Below are positions 6,277-7,198 of a stretch of 7,198 nucleotides of DNA, in pieces. The stretch is from assembly GCA_017550055.1 (NCBI GenBank), contig JAFYMM010000400.1, forward strand, positions 1 through 7,198, read 5' to 3'. The notes below the pieces were generated by a model. The model made no database searches. It was not told the DNA's origin and saw only the letters and a program-made list of their open reading frames with translations. The translations under genes were made by a program, and so were the position numbers. Within the stretch, counting starts at the first letter, position 1. Each line of letters starts with the position of its first letter. The stretch is from Paludibacteraceae bacterium (lineage in GTDB: Bacteria; Bacteroidota; Bacteroidia; Bacteroidales; Paludibacteraceae).

Positions 6277-6954
6277 ATGGAAGTACTATACGAAGATAAT
6301 CACCTCATCATAGTAAACAAGGCTGTAGGCGAGATTGTGCAAGGCGATAAGACTGGCGATGAGCCTCTACCCGAGACTATCAAACGCTATTTGAAAGAGA
6401 AGTACAATAAGCCAGGTAATGTTTTTTGTGGAGTTACGCATAGACTTGATAGACCTGTGAGTGGCGTTGTGGTATTCGCAAAGACAAGTAAGGCTTTGGA
6501 GCGTATGAATAAGTTGTTTGCTGAGCATAAAGATATTAAAAAGCGTTATTGGGCAATAGTTTGCGGCACGCCAAAAGATATTGAAGGAACGCTGAAACAC
6601 TATCTTGTGCGCATTGAAAAGCAAAACAAATCGTACGCATACGATAAGGAGAAACCTAATTCGAAATTGGCATCTTTAAGCTATAGATTGATAGCTCGTG
6701 GCGATAGATATTCTCTTGTAGAGGTGGATTTGCACACCGGCCGTCACCATCAAATACGTTGCCAGTTGGCAACAATGGGTTGCCCTATCAAAGGAGATTT
6801 GAAATATGGAGCACCACGCTCTAATCCAGATGGAGGAATTTCATTGCATGCTCGAAGCATTGAATTTATACACCCAGTAAGCAAAGAACCAATAAACATC
6901 TCGGCACCTGTACCAAAAGATAATCTTTGGAGTGCATTAACTGAAAATTTATAA
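6277..6954 (+). CDS. RluA-family pseudouridine synthase
   Basis: The enzyme isomerises uridine to pseudouridine in rRNA or tRNA. The 225-residue product is a bare catalytic domain without an N-terminal S4 RNA-binding domain, as in RluA and TruC-type members. Visible motifs are YEDNHLIIVNKAVG (5-18), the catalytic GVTHRLDRPVSG (52-63, Asp58 the nucleophile), KRYWAIV (89-95), HTGRHHQIRCQLA (153-165), GDLKYGA (173-179) and LHARSIEF (190-197). The ATG at 6277 gives the usual MEVLYEDNHL start. It follows rlmB by 39 nt on the same strand and is followed 16 nt later by a strong terminator, so it closes the operon. The exact RNA target cannot be read from the sequence; TruC-like tRNA U65 or an rRNA site are both possible, so no gene symbol is given. 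Confidence 0.93.
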   Translation: MEVLYEDNHLIIVNKAVGEIVQGDKTGDEPLPETIKRYLKEKYNKPGNVFCGVTHRLDRPVSGVVVFAKTSKALERMNKLFAEHKDIKKRYWAIVCGTPKDIEGTLKHYLVRIEKQNKSYAYDKEKPNSKLASLSYRLIARGDRYSLVEVDLHTGRHHQIRCQLATMGCPIKGDLKYGAPRSNPDGGISLHARSIEFIHPVSKEPINISAPVPKDNLWSALTENL

Positions 6955-6964
6955 TACTATCTAT

Positions 6965-7005
6965 AAAAAAGCCACGCAACAAAATATTGTTGCGTGGCTT
7001 TTTTT
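6965..7005. terminator. Strong, probably bidirectional intrinsic terminator
   Basis: A perfect 12-bp GC-rich stem (GCCACGCAACAA, 6971-6982, with its complement 6987-6998) has a 4-nt AATA loop and is followed by seven T (6999-7005). Six A (6965-6970) precede it, so it would also function for minus-strand transcription coming from the right. It ends the plus-strand operon 16 nt past the last stop codon. Confidence 0.93.
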
Positions 7006-7022
7006 GTAAATTAAAAATTGGC

Positions 7023-7062
7023 TCAAGACAACTTTAGCAGAAAAATCCTAAAGTTGTCTTGA
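7023..7062. repeat. Perfect 15-bp inverted repeat
   Basis: TCAAGACAACTTTAG (7023-7037) and its exact reverse complement (7048-7062) flank a 10-nt spacer (CAGAAAAATC). On the plus strand the sequence after it (ACCTTAAAATT) has no T-tract. On the minus strand a T5 run (7018-7014) begins only 4 nt after the stem, so a weak minus-strand terminator is possible. Other options are a protein-binding palindrome or one copy of a dispersed palindromic repeat. It is separate from the strong terminator about 18 nt to the left. Confidence 0.85.
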
Positions 7063-7087
7063 ACCTTAAAATTTACTTGAAGATTGC

Positions 7088-7164
7088 TTTATAGTATATT
7101 TATAGTATGTTTATCCTATATTTATAGTATATTTATCCTATATTTATAGTATATTTATAGTATG
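7088..7164. repeat. Seven-copy 11-bp tandem repeat array (TTTATAGTATA)
   Basis: Seven contiguous 11-bp units run without any indel: 7088, 7099, 7110, 7121, 7132, 7143 and 7154 are the unit starts. The consensus is TTTATAGTATA. Units 3 and 5 carry CC instead of AG at unit positions 6-7; units 2 and 7 end in G. Units 1-2 are identical to units 6-7, and units 3-4 to 5-6, so the array also has 22-bp structure. The AG units contain the near-palindrome TATA-G-TATA. It lies in non-coding DNA beyond the operon terminator; function unknown. Confidence 0.95.
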
Positions 7165-7198
7165 TTGTAGGTAAGGAGAAGTTAGGGTTCTTCGTCAG

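Noticed and set aside
7088..7164. Possible CRISPR array
   Set aside because: Units of 11 bp are directly adjacent with no spacers, and there are no cas genes; it is a simple tandem repeat.
7165..7198. Possible start of another gene after the repeat array (AAGGAGAA at 7173-7180 looks like a ribosome site)
   Set aside because: No start codon follows at a suitable distance before the window ends, and Bacteroidota genes rarely use such sites; the tail is left unassigned.

Overview
The window looks like chromosomal DNA from a member of the Bacteroidota, most likely Bacteroidales. The DNA is AT-rich. Intergenic promoters fit the Bacteroidota pattern (TAnnTTTG near -7 with a TTTG-like box about 20 bp upstream). 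Genes lack clear Shine-Dalgarno sites. The GldF-type permease, the SurE/LpxB neighbourhood and the long two-part PagL-like barrels are all familiar from this phylum. No tRNA, rRNA, CRISPR array, insertion sequence or phage gene was seen.

Left half, minus strand (about 3021 down to 52): one tightly packed operon reading gldF-like ABC-2 permease, surE (nucleotide phosphatase), a 99-residue three-helix membrane protein of unknown function, and lpxB (lipid A disaccharide synthase). Spacings are 4 nt, a 17-nt overlap and 12 nt. A good intrinsic terminator follows lpxB at 52-83. Positions 1-51 hold no gene; positions 3-12 match the 11-bp repeat found at the far right end.

Centre (3022-3153): a divergent control region. 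A plus-strand promoter (3031-3062) and a minus-strand promoter (3128-3159) face each other, so the two transcripts should overlap by roughly 50 nt at their 5' ends. The space between them is filled by an imperfect inverted repeat (3062-3112) that could be an operator or an RNA hairpin.

Right half, plus strand (3154-7005): two tandem paralogous outer-membrane barrels of the PagL lipid A deacylase type, overlapping by 22 nt, then the 2'-O-methyltransferase rlmB and a RluA-family pseudouridine synthase. The unit ends in a strong, probably bidirectional terminator. The second PagL-like protein keeps the His-x-Ser-Asn active-site motif; the first has Asn in place of the Ser. Each protein also carries a second, PagL-sized C-terminal half with a similar His-x-Ser or His-x-Asn position.

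Right end (7006-7198): no gene visible. It holds a perfect 15-bp inverted repeat (7023-7062), seven exact-register copies of an 11-bp unit (7088-7164), and an unassigned 34-nt tail.

Functionally, the window pairs lipid A synthesis (lpxB) with putative lipid A deacylation (the PagL-like pair) across a shared divergent control region, next to rRNA/tRNA modification genes. The most unusual features are the active/inactive-looking PagL-like pair, the face-to-face promoters with their inverted repeat, and the 11-bp repeat array.
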